The notes below the pieces were generated by a model. The model did no database searches and was not told the origin of the DNA. It saw only the letters and a list, made by a program, of their open reading frames with translations. From assembly GCF_022788655.1 (NCBI RefSeq), contig NZ_CP084951.1:124001-188000 (forward strand): DNA of 64,000 nt, read 5' to 3'. Source of the stretch: Sulfitobacter indolifex (GTDB lineage: Bacteria > Pseudomonadota > Alphaproteobacteria > Rhodobacterales > Rhodobacteraceae). Positions 16,507 to 25,143 of the stretch are shown in pieces. Each line of letters starts with the position of its first letter. Position 1 is the first letter of the stretch. The translations under genes and the position numbers were made by a program.

Positions 16507-18585
16507 ATGGCAGCATCGACCATCCGACTCGGCGTAGACATCGGCGGCACCTTTACCGACGTGGTGTTAGAAAAGGGCGGCGAGAGTTTCTCGACCAAGG
16601 TACTCACCACCTATGCCGCACCTGAGAATGCGATCATCGACGGGATGCATCAGGTCTGCGGCAAGGCGGGCGTGACCCCTGCCGATCTGACCCAGATCAT
16701 CCACGGCACCACGCTGGCCACCAATGCGCTGATCGAACGGCGCGGGGCCAAGACAGCGCTGATCACGACCAAAGGTTTCCGCGACGTGATCGAGATGCGA
16801 ACCGAGAGCCGGTTTGAGCAATATGACCTAAACCTCACTCTTCCCGAGCCGCTGTTGCCGCGCCAGATGCGCTATACGGTGAACGAGCGTGTCGATGCCA
16901 CCGGTGCGGTGCTGATCCCGCTGGACCGTGCCGAGGTCGAAGCGCTGGCGGACCGCATCGCCGAGGGCGGTTATACCAGCGTCGCCGTTGGGCTGATCCA
17001 TTCCTATCTCAACGATGCGCATGAGCGGATGATCCGCCACGTACTGGCCGAACGGCTGCCCGAGGTCATGGTCTCGATATCCGCCGAAGTTTCACCGCAA
17101 ATGCGCGAGTATGAGCGGTTCAATACCGTTGTCGCGAACGCCTATATCAAGCCGCTGATGAAGTCCTACCTCGGGCGGCTCGAAGGGCGGCTGCAGGACG
17201 AAGGCGTGGGCTGCAACATCTTCCTGATGCACTCCGGTGGCGGGATCATTTCGATTGAGAGTGCGGCGGAATTCCCTGTACGGCTGGTGGAATCCGGCCC
17301 CGCAGGCGGCGCGGTTTTCGCCGCGAACATCGCCGCGCGTTACGGGCTGGATAAGGTGCTCAGCTTTGACATGGGCGGCACGACGGCCAAGATTTGCTTG
17401 ATCAAAAACCAGATGCCCAAGACCAGCCGGGTGTTCGAGGTCGCGCGGACCTATCGGTTCAAGAAAGGCTCCGGCATGCCGATTTCGATCCCCGTGATCG
17501 ACATGGTAGAGATTGGCGCAGGCGGTGGGTCTTTGGCGCATGTAGACGCCATGCGGCAAATCCGTGTTGGCCCGGAAAGTGCGGGGTCTGAACCCGGCCC
17601 AGCCTGCTACGGGCGGGGCGGTGAGAAGCCTGCCGTGACCGACGCTGATCTGGTGCTGGGCAAGCTCGACCCTGACAATTTCGCGGGCGGGTCGATCAGG
17701 CTCGACACGGCAGGCTCCGAAGCAGCGCTGCAAAATGTCATCGGCAAGGAGTTGGACATGGACGCGACCACTGCTGCCTTTGGTTTGGCCGAGGTGGTGG
17801 ACGAAAACATGGCCAACGCCGCGCGGGTTCACGCGGTGGAGAACGGCGAAGACTTAAGCGAATACACGATGATCGCCTTTGGCGGTGCGGCCCCGCTGCA
17901 CGCCGGGCGGCTGTGTGAGAAGCTCGGGGTGGAGCGCCTGCTGGTGCCGCCGGGGGCTGGGGTCGGCTCTGCTATCGGCTTCTTGCGTGCGCCCTTTAGC
18001 TTCGAGGCCAACCGTTCGGTCTACATGAAACTGTCGGATTTCGACGCGCCGCGCATCAAGACGCTTCTGTCGGAGTTGCAGGAAGAGGCGACCAGCTTTG
18101 TCCGCAACTGCGATGCCAAGGCCGAGATCCTGTCGGAGTTCAAAGTTTACATGCGCTACAGTGGACAGGGCTGGGAGATCCCAATCATCCTAAGCGAAGA
18201 GGACGCGATGAGCCCCGATGCCGCCCGGTTCGAGGCATTGTTTGAAGCGGATTACGGCAAGCTCTTTGGCCGTACAGTAGAGGGGTTGGACATTGAGATC
18301 ACGGTTTGGGCCGTCAATGCCACTACCCCACCCGAAACGGTTGCCCGGACCCCGCAACAGTCGCCCGGCGATGCGGCGGATGTGGCTCTAACACGGCGGA
18401 TGTTTGACCCGGCGCTCGCCGAATACTGCGACGCCGCCGTTGTGCTGCGCGGGCAGATGGCCCCCGGCCAGACCACCCAAGGCCCAGCTGCAATCACCGA
18501 GGATGAGACCACCATCATCATCCCCGCCTCGCGCCAAGCCATTTGTCAGCCGGACGGCTGCATCGACATCACCGTGAAAGGGTAA
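16507..18585 (+). CDS. hyuA: Hydantoinase/oxoprolinase-family subunit A (HyuA-like)
   Basis: Large subunit of an ATP-dependent amide-ring hydrolase of the hydantoinase/5-oxoprolinase family, 692 aa. The start at 16507 follows CAGGAGAGAGAC. The N-terminal ASKHA-type fold shows RLGVDIGGTFTDVVLE at residues 7-22 (phosphate binding), HGTTLATNALIERRGAKTALI near 75, and VLSFDMGGTTAKICLI near 285 (second phosphate loop). These proteins act with a HyuB partner, encoded 4 bases downstream, to open rings such as N-methylhydantoin, 5-oxoproline or caprolactam, or to carboxylate acetone-type substrates. Which one applies cannot be told from sequence. The neighbouring FAH and GST-like genes suggest a multi-step degradation pathway. 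Confidence 0.88.
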   Translation: MAASTIRLGVDIGGTFTDVVLEKGGESFSTKVLTTYAAPENAIIDGMHQVCGKAGVTPADLTQIIHGTTLATNALIERRGAKTALITTKGFRDVIEMRTESRFEQYDLNLTLPEPLLPRQMRYTVNERVDATGAVLIPLDRAEVEALADRIAEGGYTSVAVGLIHSYLNDAHERMIRHVLAERLPEVMVSISAEVSPQMREYERFNTVVANAYIKPLMKSYLGRLEGRLQDEGVGCNIFLMHSGGGIISIESAAEFPVRLVESGPAGGAVFAANIAARYGLDKVLSFDMGGTTAKICLIKNQMPKTSRVFEVARTYRFKKGSGMPISIPVIDMVEIGAGGGSLAHVDAMRQIRVGPESAGSEPGPACYGRGGEKPAVTDADLVLGKLDPDNFAGGSIRLDTAGSEAALQNVIGKELDMDATTAAFGLAEVVDENMANAARVHAVENGEDLSEYTMIAFGGAAPLHAGRLCEKLGVERLLVPPGAGVGSAIGFLRAPFSFEANRSVYMKLSDFDAPRIKTLLSELQEEATSFVRNCDAKAEILSEFKVYMRYSGQGWEIPIILSEEDAMSPDAARFEALFEADYGKLFGRTVEGLDIEITVWAVNATTPPETVARTPQQSPGDAADVALTRRMFDPALAEYCDAAVVLRGQMAPGQTTQGPAAITEDETTIIIPASRQAICQPDGCIDITVKG

Positions 18586-18589
18586 CCCC

Positions 18590-20299
18590 ATGGCACAGAC
18601 ACATTCAAACGTCGCCTATCAAGTCATGTGGAACCGGCTGATCTCGGTCGTTGAGGAACAGGCGCAGGCACTGGTGCGCACGGCGTTTTCGACCTCGGTG
18701 CGCGAGGCCGGTGACCTGTCCGCTGGGGTTTATGACACCGAAGGTCGGATGTTGGCGCAGGCCGTTACCGGTACGCCGGGTCATGTCAACGCCATGGCCG
18801 ATGCCGTGGCGCATTTCATCCGCCGTATCGGGCGGCAGAACATACTTGAGGGCGATGTTTATATCACCAATGACCCGTGGGAGGGCACCGGTCACCTGCA
18901 TGACATCACCATGGTCACGCCGTCGTTCCACCGTGGCAAACTGGTCGGCTTCTTTGCCTGCACTGCGCATATCGTCGACATCGGCGGGCGCGGTTTTGGC
19001 GCGGATGCGGCGAGTGTTTACGAAGAAGGGCTGTACCTGCCGATCATGAAGTTTGCAGACGCGGGAACGGTTGATGAAACCCTCGTGCGCATCATCCGCG
19101 GCAACGTGCGCGAACCGGATCAATTGATTGGCGACATCTATGCCCTGACGACGTGTAACGAGATTGGGCATCGCCGACTGGTCGATATGATGGAGGAATT
19201 CACGCTCGATGATCTCACGGGGATCGCCAGCTTCATCCTCGACAACTCTCGCCGTGCCACCTTGGAGCGGATCAACGCGCTGCCGCGTCAGCAGGCCAGT
19301 GGCGAGATGACGATTGACGGGTTCGACACGCCGATCACGCTTAAGGTCACCGTCAGCATTGAAGAGGATCGTATCTTATCGGATTTTGCCGGCACGTCGG
19401 GTCTTGATAAGAAGGGTATTAACTGCCCGCTGGTCTATACCAAAGCTTACGCCTGCTACGCGTTGAAATGTGCCATCGCGCCGGAGATACCCAACAACGC
19501 AGCCTCGCTCGCACCCTTCCAGATCACCGCGCCTGAAAACAGCATTGTACATGCGCTGCACCCCGCGCCAGTCGCGCTGCGCCATATTGTCGGACATTTC
19601 GTGCCAGATACGGTCTATGCGGCGCTGGATCAAATCCTACCCAACATGGTGCCCGCCGAAGGCGCGGGCTGCCTGTGCAACTTCCAAGTCAGCCTGCGCC
19701 CTCGCACTGATGCCGAAGCGCCAGCAGGCGCACGCCGAGCAGAGGTGCTGACATTCAACTCCGGCGGTTCTGGCGCGCGGCCTCAGCACGATGGGTTGAA
19801 TGCCACGGCCTTCCCTTCGGGTGTGATGACCATGCCGGTTGAAGCGACGGAACATGCCGGCCCGGTGGTGATCTGGCGCAAGGAATTGCGCCCCGACAGT
19901 GGTGGCGCAGGGCGCCAGCGTGGCGGGCTGGGGCAATATATGGAGGTCAGCGCGCGCGAGGGGCATGAGTTTGACATGCAGGCGATGTTTGACCGCGTCG
20001 ATCACCCGGCGCGCGGACGGCAAGGGGGCAAGCCCGGCGCGCCTACAACCATTGCCCAAGATGACGGCACCGCGATGCGTGGCAAGGGCAAACAGTTCGT
20101 GCCGCATGGCCGCAAGGTGATGATGGCCTTCCCCGGTGGTGCGGGCTACGGCGATGCGTCTGAGCGGCCCAAAGAATTGGTCAAACGCGACCTGCTGCGC
20201 GGCTATATCTCTGCCGAGGTCGCCGCCGCAGACTATGGGCTGAGCGCCGAAGACATCAAAGAGATCCAAGAGGTGATCCGCACCGGGGGCGATGTGTGA
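18590..20299 (+). CDS. hyuB: Hydantoinase/oxoprolinase-family subunit B (HyuB-like)
   Basis: Partner subunit of 569 aa, matching the HyuB family length. Conserved parts include MWNRLISVVEEQAQALVRTAFSTSVREAGD near residue 13, GTPGHVNAMADAVAHFI near 60, ITNDPWEGTGHLHDITMVTP near 90 and ACTAHIVDIGGRGFG near 123. Histidines and aspartates in the last two segments are thought to bind metal in this family. The C-terminal part has GGAGRQRGGLGQ and FPGGAGYGD, characteristic glycine-rich ends. The gene begins four bases after hyuA and surely makes one complex with it in the cytoplasm. Confidence 0.9.
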   Translation: MAQTHSNVAYQVMWNRLISVVEEQAQALVRTAFSTSVREAGDLSAGVYDTEGRMLAQAVTGTPGHVNAMADAVAHFIRRIGRQNILEGDVYITNDPWEGTGHLHDITMVTPSFHRGKLVGFFACTAHIVDIGGRGFGADAASVYEEGLYLPIMKFADAGTVDETLVRIIRGNVREPDQLIGDIYALTTCNEIGHRRLVDMMEEFTLDDLTGIASFILDNSRRATLERINALPRQQASGEMTIDGFDTPITLKVTVSIEEDRILSDFAGTSGLDKKGINCPLVYTKAYACYALKCAIAPEIPNNAASLAPFQITAPENSIVHALHPAPVALRHIVGHFVPDTVYAALDQILPNMVPAEGAGCLCNFQVSLRPRTDAEAPAGARRAEVLTFNSGGSGARPQHDGLNATAFPSGVMTMPVEATEHAGPVVIWRKELRPDSGGAGRQRGGLGQYMEVSAREGHEFDMQAMFDRVDHPARGRQGGKPGAPTTIAQDDGTAMRGKGKQFVPHGRKVMMAFPGGAGYGDASERPKELVKRDLLRGYISAEVAAADYGLSAEDIKEIQEVIRTGGDV

Positions 20300-20362
20300 A
20301 AGACTTGCGCCCCAAGGCGTTATAACCGCGCAGGGGTCATTGACTGTTACAAAGCGTGGGTG

Positions 20363-20390
20363 TTCCTTGGCGGCAACATGCCAAGAGGAA
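20363..20390 (+). other. Possible hairpin covering the FAH-gene ribosome site
   Basis: TTGGC (20367-20371) pairs with GCCAA (20380-20384), and the flanking TTCC with GGAA (20387-20390), across a two-base bulge. The right arm includes AGAGGAA, the likely ribosome site of the FAH-family gene starting at 20398. The fold could lower or regulate translation, but a chance match is possible. Confidence 0.25.
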
Positions 20391-20397
20391 ACCAGTG

Positions 20398-21087
20398 ATG
20401 TATGTGATTGACCCCCCCAAGCAGAGCAGCCTTGCCGTGCAGGGTAGCGAAGACCGTTTTCCGGTGCGCCGTGTTTTCTGCGTGGGCCGTAACTACGAGG
20501 CACATGTGCTTGAGATGGGCAACGACATGCGCGACCCGCCGTTCTTTTTCACCAAACCTGCTGATGCCACGCTCGATACGCCCTGCACCGTACCCTATCC
20601 GCCGCTGACAGAGGATTTCCACTTTGAAATCGAGCTTGTCATCGCAATTGGCAAAGGCGGCGCAAACATCGAAGAAGCGGATGTGATGGATCACATCTGG
20701 GGGGCGTCGGCAGGGATCGATTTCACACGCCGTGATCTTCAGGCCCAAGCCAAGAAAATGGGCCGCCCGTGGGATTGGGCCAAGGCGTTTGACAATTCCG
20801 CCCCCATCGCGCCGCTTTTGCCCATCGCCGATGTGGCGTCGGTTGAGACAGGGCGCATTTGGCTCGCCGTGAACGGTGAGTTGAAACAAGAGGCTGATCT
20901 GGCGCAGATGATCTGGTCGGTACGCGAGCATACCGCGACCCTGTCACGGGCAGTCACATTGGCACCGGGCGATATCATCATGACTGGCACGCCAGCCGGG
21001 GTTGGCGCCGTGGTGCCGGGTGATGTGCTTACCGGCGGTGTTGATGGCATTGCTGAGTTTGAGGTCACCGTCGGCCCGCGCGCTTGA
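20398..21087 (+). CDS. Fumarylacetoacetate hydrolase-family protein (fumarylpyruvate hydrolase-like)
   Basis: Single-domain FAH-family hydrolase of 229 aa that should cleave a C-C bond in a beta-diketone acid. The start at 20398 has AGAGGAA 7 bases upstream. Metal-binding acids are in DFHFEIELVIAIG (Glu77, Glu79) and GIDFTRRD (Asp108). VGRNYEAHVLEMGNDMRDPPFFFTKP near residue 29-54 and IIMTGTPAGVGAV near 200 are typical of the fumarylpyruvate hydrolase (NagK) branch. The next gene, a maleylpyruvate- or maleylacetoacetate-isomerase-like protein, overlaps it by 4 bases, which is the classical pair of the lower gentisate or homogentisate pathways. No ring-cleaving dioxygenase is present in the window. 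Confidence 0.85.
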   Translation: MYVIDPPKQSSLAVQGSEDRFPVRRVFCVGRNYEAHVLEMGNDMRDPPFFFTKPADATLDTPCTVPYPPLTEDFHFEIELVIAIGKGGANIEEADVMDHIWGASAGIDFTRRDLQAQAKKMGRPWDWAKAFDNSAPIAPLLPIADVASVETGRIWLAVNGELKQEADLAQMIWSVREHTATLSRAVTLAPGDIIMTGTPAGVGAVVPGDVLTGGVDGIAEFEVTVGPRA

Positions 21088-21731
21088 GCGATCTGGCCCT
21101 GCATAATTACTTCCGCTCCTCGACCTCGGTCCGGGTGCGGGCGGCGCTGAACCTTAAGGGGTTGCGCTATGATTATGTGGGGATTTCCCTGCTGGCCGGG
21201 GAACAGCATCAGGCCGAACATCTGGCGCTGAACCCTTCGGGGGCGGTGCCGACATTGGTGACGGGGCAGGGGCCGCTGTCGCAATCTTTGGCGATCCTTG
21301 AATGGCTTGATGAGGAACACCCCGAACCGCCACTATTGCCTGCCGACGCGTGGGGCCGGGCGCGAGTGCGCTCGCTGGCCTATATCGGGGCGCAGGACGT
21401 GCACCCAGTGAACAATCTGCGGGTGTTGCAGCACCTAGAGGCCGAGTTTGGCGCTGATGTCTTCGGCAAGGCTGCGTGGTTTGCCCATTGGGCCAGCGCG
21501 GGCATGGCGGCGCTTGAGACGCGGTTGGCGCAGGAACCTGAGACGGGCGACTTTTGCCACGGCGATTGCGTCGGTCTGGCTGATCTCTGCCTCTATGCGC
21601 AGGTGCTAAACAATGCCCGTTTTGGGGTCGATATGACCCCTTACCCGATCATTCAGCGCATATATGCTAATTGCATGGACATACCGGCATTAGAGCGCGC
21701 CGCGCCTGTCAATCAGCCCGATGCGTTCTAG
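21084..21731 (+). CDS. Zeta-class glutathione S-transferase / maleylpyruvate (maleylacetoacetate) isomerase-like
   Basis: Protein of 215 aa beginning at a TTG inside TTGA, so its start overlaps the FAH-gene stop and translation is probably coupled. The N-terminal thioredoxin-like domain has LHNYFRSSTSVRVRAALNLKGL (residues 5-26), where the SST...R pattern is the zeta-class glutathione site, and NPSGAVPTLVTG with the cis-proline near 55. The C-terminal helical domain contains VHPVNNLRVL near 110 and FCHGDCVGLADLCLYAQV near 155-175. These enzymes isomerise cis maleyl acids to fumaryl acids with glutathione. The partner hydrolase is encoded just upstream. Confidence 0.87.
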   Translation: MSDLALHNYFRSSTSVRVRAALNLKGLRYDYVGISLLAGEQHQAEHLALNPSGAVPTLVTGQGPLSQSLAILEWLDEEHPEPPLLPADAWGRARVRSLAYIGAQDVHPVNNLRVLQHLEAEFGADVFGKAAWFAHWASAGMAALETRLAQEPETGDFCHGDCVGLADLCLYAQVLNNARFGVDMTPYPIIQRIYANCMDIPALERAAPVNQPDAF

Positions 21732-21734
21732 CGC

Positions 21735-23102
21735 TCAGGTGCTGGCCAGCGTCCGCTCGGCCCGGGCACGCGCTTGGGCCGCAAGGTCGGGCAGGCCGGT
21801 CTGCTCATAGACCTCGCTCAGCATCAGGTTCAGCGGCACCCCATCGGGGTCATAGGTCCGGCGCATCTCCAACACCTGCTGCGCGGCAGAGGCACGGCCA
21901 TCGCGCACCAAAGCGTCGAGGTGGATTTGCTCGAACAGATCGCGCTGCGCGTGGCTGCCGCCGCATTCTGCCATACGGGGTAGGGCCATGCCCAGTTCAC
22001 GGATCGCTGTGGCCCAATCCCCCTTGGCATGGGCGGCGATGCCGCGCGCGGCGGGCAGGGCCACCTCGGCCCATGCGGCGTGGTCATAGACCGATGTATC
22101 AGCGGCGCGGGTGTCGATTGCCGTGAGCATCTCAGCCGCCTCGGCCCGGTCGGTACGGCAAAGCGCATAGAGGTATTGCAGCGTCAGGAAGGGGCTGACC
22201 GTATCCTGCCCTCGCGCGGCGACATGGTTGGCCACATCACCCCAGCGGTCGCCTACGTCGACACCTGCGAACTCCATTCGGGCGAGTAGAGACACCGCGC
22301 CGACCTGATCTTGGGAGTAATCCTTTTCCAACCCCCAGATATGCTGGTCATAGGCGGCGCGGACATCATCGTGGCGGCCTTGAGACAGGTAGAACAGCGC
22401 CAGATGCCACCAGTTGTGGCTGCGCATGAACGAGTTCAGATCGGTCCACGTCTCGGCCACGCTTTCCATGAAGCGCGCCCCTTCGGCGACGCGGCCTTGC
22501 GTTAGCATCACATGGGCCAGCGCGTGATGGGCCCAAGGTTCATCGTGGCGTAATTCCATCGCACGGCGGGCGGCGGCCTCGGCCCGGTCCAGCAGGTGGC
22601 ACTGCTCATAGCCAAAGGCGATCATGCCGTGGGTATAGGCGATGTCTTCGGCTTCGGGCAGGGATTTCAGCGCCATGCGCAGCATTCCGGCGGCATCGCC
22701 TGCGTTGAACAGGTGGTATTGCGCCAGTTTCAGCATCGCCAGATCGCGCGGCCATTGGTCGGTGATGGCGTCGCATGCGGCGACGAGGGCGGGCACATCT
22801 CCGTCGATCCAATGGCCCACGGCGCGGATGACCTGCTGTTCGCGGGGGGTTGCATCGGGCGCGGCCTTGGCGCGCGCCAAATAGGGGCGCGCTTTTTCCG
22901 GGGCGACGGGGTGTTCAAGAAACATCCACAACAGCGCGGCATAGGCGTTGACCAGTGGGCCTTCTGGGTCGGCATCGGCAGCGGCGATGATGCCTGCGGC
23001 TTTGGGTTGGTAGGACAGAAAGCCGTGGATGAAATCGTCGATCGCCTGCTGGGTTTCCGGGCGGCTGGCGGTTGTTTCCAATCCGTATAGGTCTTGTGTC
23101 AT
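21735..23102 (-). CDS. Tetratricopeptide-like repeat protein, TTC38 family
   Basis: Soluble alpha-helical protein of 455 aa. I place the start at ATG 23102, which overlaps the upstream hydrolase stop by 4 bases, and reject the longer frame whose first 60 residues are Pro/Arg-rich noise. It opens with LYGLETTASRPETQQAIDDF, typical of the TTC38 group. It has repeat-like helices through the middle (for example AYTHGMIAFGYEQCHLLDRAEAAARRAMEL) and HNWWHLALFYLSQGRHDDVRAAYDQHIWG near 240. No enzymatic residues are recognised. The biochemical role of TTC38-type proteins is not established. It is last in a three-gene unit with a P1 peptidase and an alpha/beta hydrolase. Confidence 0.8.
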   Translation of the reverse strand: MTQDLYGLETTASRPETQQAIDDFIHGFLSYQPKAAGIIAAADADPEGPLVNAYAALLWMFLEHPVAPEKARPYLARAKAAPDATPREQQVIRAVGHWIDGDVPALVAACDAITDQWPRDLAMLKLAQYHLFNAGDAAGMLRMALKSLPEAEDIAYTHGMIAFGYEQCHLLDRAEAAARRAMELRHDEPWAHHALAHVMLTQGRVAEGARFMESVAETWTDLNSFMRSHNWWHLALFYLSQGRHDDVRAAYDQHIWGLEKDYSQDQVGAVSLLARMEFAGVDVGDRWGDVANHVAARGQDTVSPFLTLQYLYALCRTDRAEAAEMLTAIDTRAADTSVYDHAAWAEVALPAARGIAAHAKGDWATAIRELGMALPRMAECGGSHAQRDLFEQIHLDALVRDGRASAAQQVLEMRRTYDPDGVPLNLMLSEVYEQTGLPDLAAQARARAERTLAST

Positions 23103-23908
23103 CTCGGGTCTCCGGCAGTGTCGTGGAATTGGCGCAGATGTTGGGCGACGGCGGGGGCGGCGTCCCAATGGATCGAATGGCCCGCGTCGGGCAGGGTGGT
23201 CTGCACCACGTTGGGAACCTGCGCAAAGGCGTCCTCGGCGGCGGCGCGGGGGATTAGCAGGTCTTCGGCACCGTGGAGTACTTGGGTAGGGCAACTCAGA
23301 TCAGCGGGGCGCACCGTGGGGCGAAACCCGCGCAGCGCTTCCATTTGATGGGCCATAGCATCGGCGCTTTGCGTATGGGGATAGGCCAACGCGGCAGAGA
23401 GCGCGACCTCAATATTATCGGGATCAGTGAAGAAGCCGGGGGCGAAGATCCAAGGGTAAAGCGCGCGCAGCCAAAGCTGCTCCCCCTCTGGCGCGCGGCG
23501 GACGGCGAGCAGCGCGTCGAACACCGCCATCGTGCGCGGCGCGCGAACCGGGGCCGAGGCGAGGATGCTGAGCGCTAGGATGCGGTCGGGTGCCAAACCG
23601 AAAAGTTCCATTGCCATAAGTCCACCCATCGAATGCCCCACAACGTGAAACTGCGCGTGACCTAGATGATCCATCAGTGCCAACGCATCGCGGGCCATCT
23701 GCCCGACCGAAGTCTCAGCATGCCAAGGCGTCGTCCGCCCGGTGCTGCGGTTGTCGGGGCGGATGAGGGTGAAATTTGCGGTCAGTAGCGGGGCCAAAGC
23801 GCCCCAGCTTGCGCTGTCGCTCAGCATTCCAGCCAACATCAAAAGCGGCGGGCCGCTCCCGTCGATCTCATAATGCAGGGTGATGTCGGGCAGGGCGAGT
23901 TCAGGCAT
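23099..23908 (-). CDS. Alpha/beta-fold hydrolase
   Basis: Predicted cytoplasmic hydrolase of 269 aa. The likely catalytic triad is Ser93 in VVGHSMGGLM (nucleophile elbow), Asp216 in LHGAEDLLIP and His244 in LPDAGHSIHWD. The oxyanion region is near LAGMLSDSASW (residues 25-35). The fold covers many esterases, lactonases and C-C hydrolases, and the substrate is not predictable; the best general resemblance is to the 3-oxoadipate enol-lactonase/esterase branch. The start overlaps the P1 peptidase stop by 8 bases and the end overlaps the repeat-protein start by 4, so the three are translated from one message. Confidence 0.85.
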   Translation of the reverse strand: MPELALPDITLHYEIDGSGPPLLMLAGMLSDSASWGALAPLLTANFTLIRPDNRSTGRTTPWHAETSVGQMARDALALMDHLGHAQFHVVGHSMGGLMAMELFGLAPDRILALSILASAPVRAPRTMAVFDALLAVRRAPEGEQLWLRALYPWIFAPGFFTDPDNIEVALSAALAYPHTQSADAMAHQMEALRGFRPTVRPADLSCPTQVLHGAEDLLIPRAAAEDAFAQVPNVVQTTLPDAGHSIHWDAAPAVAQHLRQFHDTAGDPR

Positions 23909-24902
23909 TCAAGGTGCTCCAGCAGGGCAAGAGGTCACCCTCGGCGGGGGTGGCGGTGTAGATTGCGCGGGCAATGGCGCGCGACAGGCATAGGGCGGCG
24001 GCATGGCCGATCACCGCCACATCGCCCGCAGGGCGCGCGGCGGTCGAGAGCGAAAAGACCAGATCGCCATCATTGGGCATATGCGCAGGCACAACGGCGC
24101 GGGCGATGCCGTCATGCGCGGCCACGGCCACGCGCTGGCATTCGGCCTTGGTCAGCGTGGCATCGGTGGCGACGATGGCGATGGTGGTATTGGCACGGGC
24201 CGACATGGCGGCCATTTTGCGGCTTTCGAATGTGAGGCCCAGACCGGCTGCTGGATCTGGTCCCAGCCCGCCAAACTCTCCGTCGATCTCAAAGGGGGCG
24301 GCGTGGAAATGGCGGTCTCCGGGGGTGGTGACCGCGCCGACCGGGTTGGCCCCGACCAAAGCGCCGACCATGCTGCCATCAGGCAGTTGCAAGCTGGCGG
24401 AGCCTAGGCCACCTTTGACCATCGCGCTAAGCGCGCCCGTGCCTGCGCCGACCGAGCCAAGGGCGAAATCCTCTGCCGCCGCGTCTAGCGCCTTGCGGCC
24501 CAGATCGGCGTAGGGGTTCCGATCCCAATCCTTGTCGCCGCCGTTGAGCAGATCAAACAAGATCGCGCCGGGCACCAGCGGGATCAGCGCATCGCCCACG
24601 CGGAAACCACGACCCCGCGCGCGCAGCGCGTCCACCACGCCCGAGCAAGCATCTAGGCCATAGGCAGAGCCGCCAGAGAGCACCAGCGCGTCCACCGCCG
24701 CGACGGTCTTGTCCGGGGCCAGCAGATCAGTCTCGCGCGTGCCGGGGGCGCCGCCCATGACGTGAACGGATGCGGTGAAGGGCGCGTCGCCAATCAAAAC
24801 GGTGCTGCCGGATTTCAGCCGCGCGTCTTGTGCATTGCCGACCTTGATCCCCGTCACGTCGGTGATCAGGTTGCGGGGGCCGGGTTTCATCGGGGCGGTC
24901 AT
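23901..24902 (-). CDS. P1-family (S58, DmpA/NylC-type) autoproteolytic peptidase
   Basis: N-terminal-nucleophile hydrolase of 333 aa related to DmpA aminopeptidase and NylC nylon-oligomer hydrolase. Family parts are NLITDVTGIKVGNAQD near residue 11, VLSGGSAYGLDACSGVVDAL near 74, GSVGAGTGA near 149 and MPNDGDLVFSLST in the C-terminal third. The probable self-cleavage point is Asn238-Thr239 in ANTTIAIVATD, which would leave a threonine nucleophile as in NylC. Such enzymes cleave N-terminal D- or beta-amino acid peptides or cyclic and linear amides. It is the first gene of a minus-strand unit of three. The native substrate is unknown. Confidence 0.85.
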   Translation of the reverse strand: MTAPMKPGPRNLITDVTGIKVGNAQDARLKSGSTVLIGDAPFTASVHVMGGAPGTRETDLLAPDKTVAAVDALVLSGGSAYGLDACSGVVDALRARGRGFRVGDALIPLVPGAILFDLLNGGDKDWDRNPYADLGRKALDAAAEDFALGSVGAGTGALSAMVKGGLGSASLQLPDGSMVGALVGANPVGAVTTPGDRHFHAAPFEIDGEFGGLGPDPAAGLGLTFESRKMAAMSARANTTIAIVATDATLTKAECQRVAVAAHDGIARAVVPAHMPNDGDLVFSLSTAARPAGDVAVIGHAAALCLSRAIARAIYTATPAEGDLLPCWSTLNA

Positions 24903-24926
24903 CTACGGGGCAGGCGCTGTGACGCA

Positions 24927-24942
24927 CTATTCACGTGAAACA
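24927..24942. promoter_or_regulatory. parS-like sequence (one half perfect)
   Basis: The 16-mer CTATTCACGTGAAACA matches the widespread ParB-binding parS consensus TGTTTCACGTGAAACA at 13 of 16 positions. The right half and the CACGTG core are exact, and all three mismatches are at the left end. It lies 25 bases upstream of the P1 peptidase start. It may be a weak ParB site, an unrelated operator with a TTCACGTGAA palindrome, or chance. No parA or parB gene is in the window. Confidence 0.35.
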
Positions 24943-25083
24943 ACTGTGGGCTGATGCTGATAAGCGTAGGTCTTGTTAGGGGCATCGTCACTCCGGCTTT
25001 GGTTTCAGGCGGAGTTTGCGCGCTTCCCACGTCGATGCCAAGGCCCGCTGGTGGCAGAGAGCGGGGGGCGCAGCATGCGTCGC

Positions 25084-25116
25084 AAAAAAAAGGCGCGCAG
25101 GTTGCCCCGCGCGCCC
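25084..25116 (-). terminator. Rho-independent terminator of gabT
   Basis: Read on the minus strand: a 7-bp stem GGCGCGC (25115-25109) with GCGCGCC (25098-25092), followed directly by eight T residues (25091-25084). It lies just after the gabT stop at 25144 and is a textbook terminator. Confidence 0.88.
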
Positions 25117-25143
25117 GATCTGACCAGCCAAGACAGGCTGATT

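Noticed and set aside
20398..21731. Complete gentisate degradation operon
   Set aside because: The isomerase and hydrolase pair is present but no gentisate dioxygenase; the neighbours are HyuA and HyuB, so only the lower-pathway likeness is claimed.
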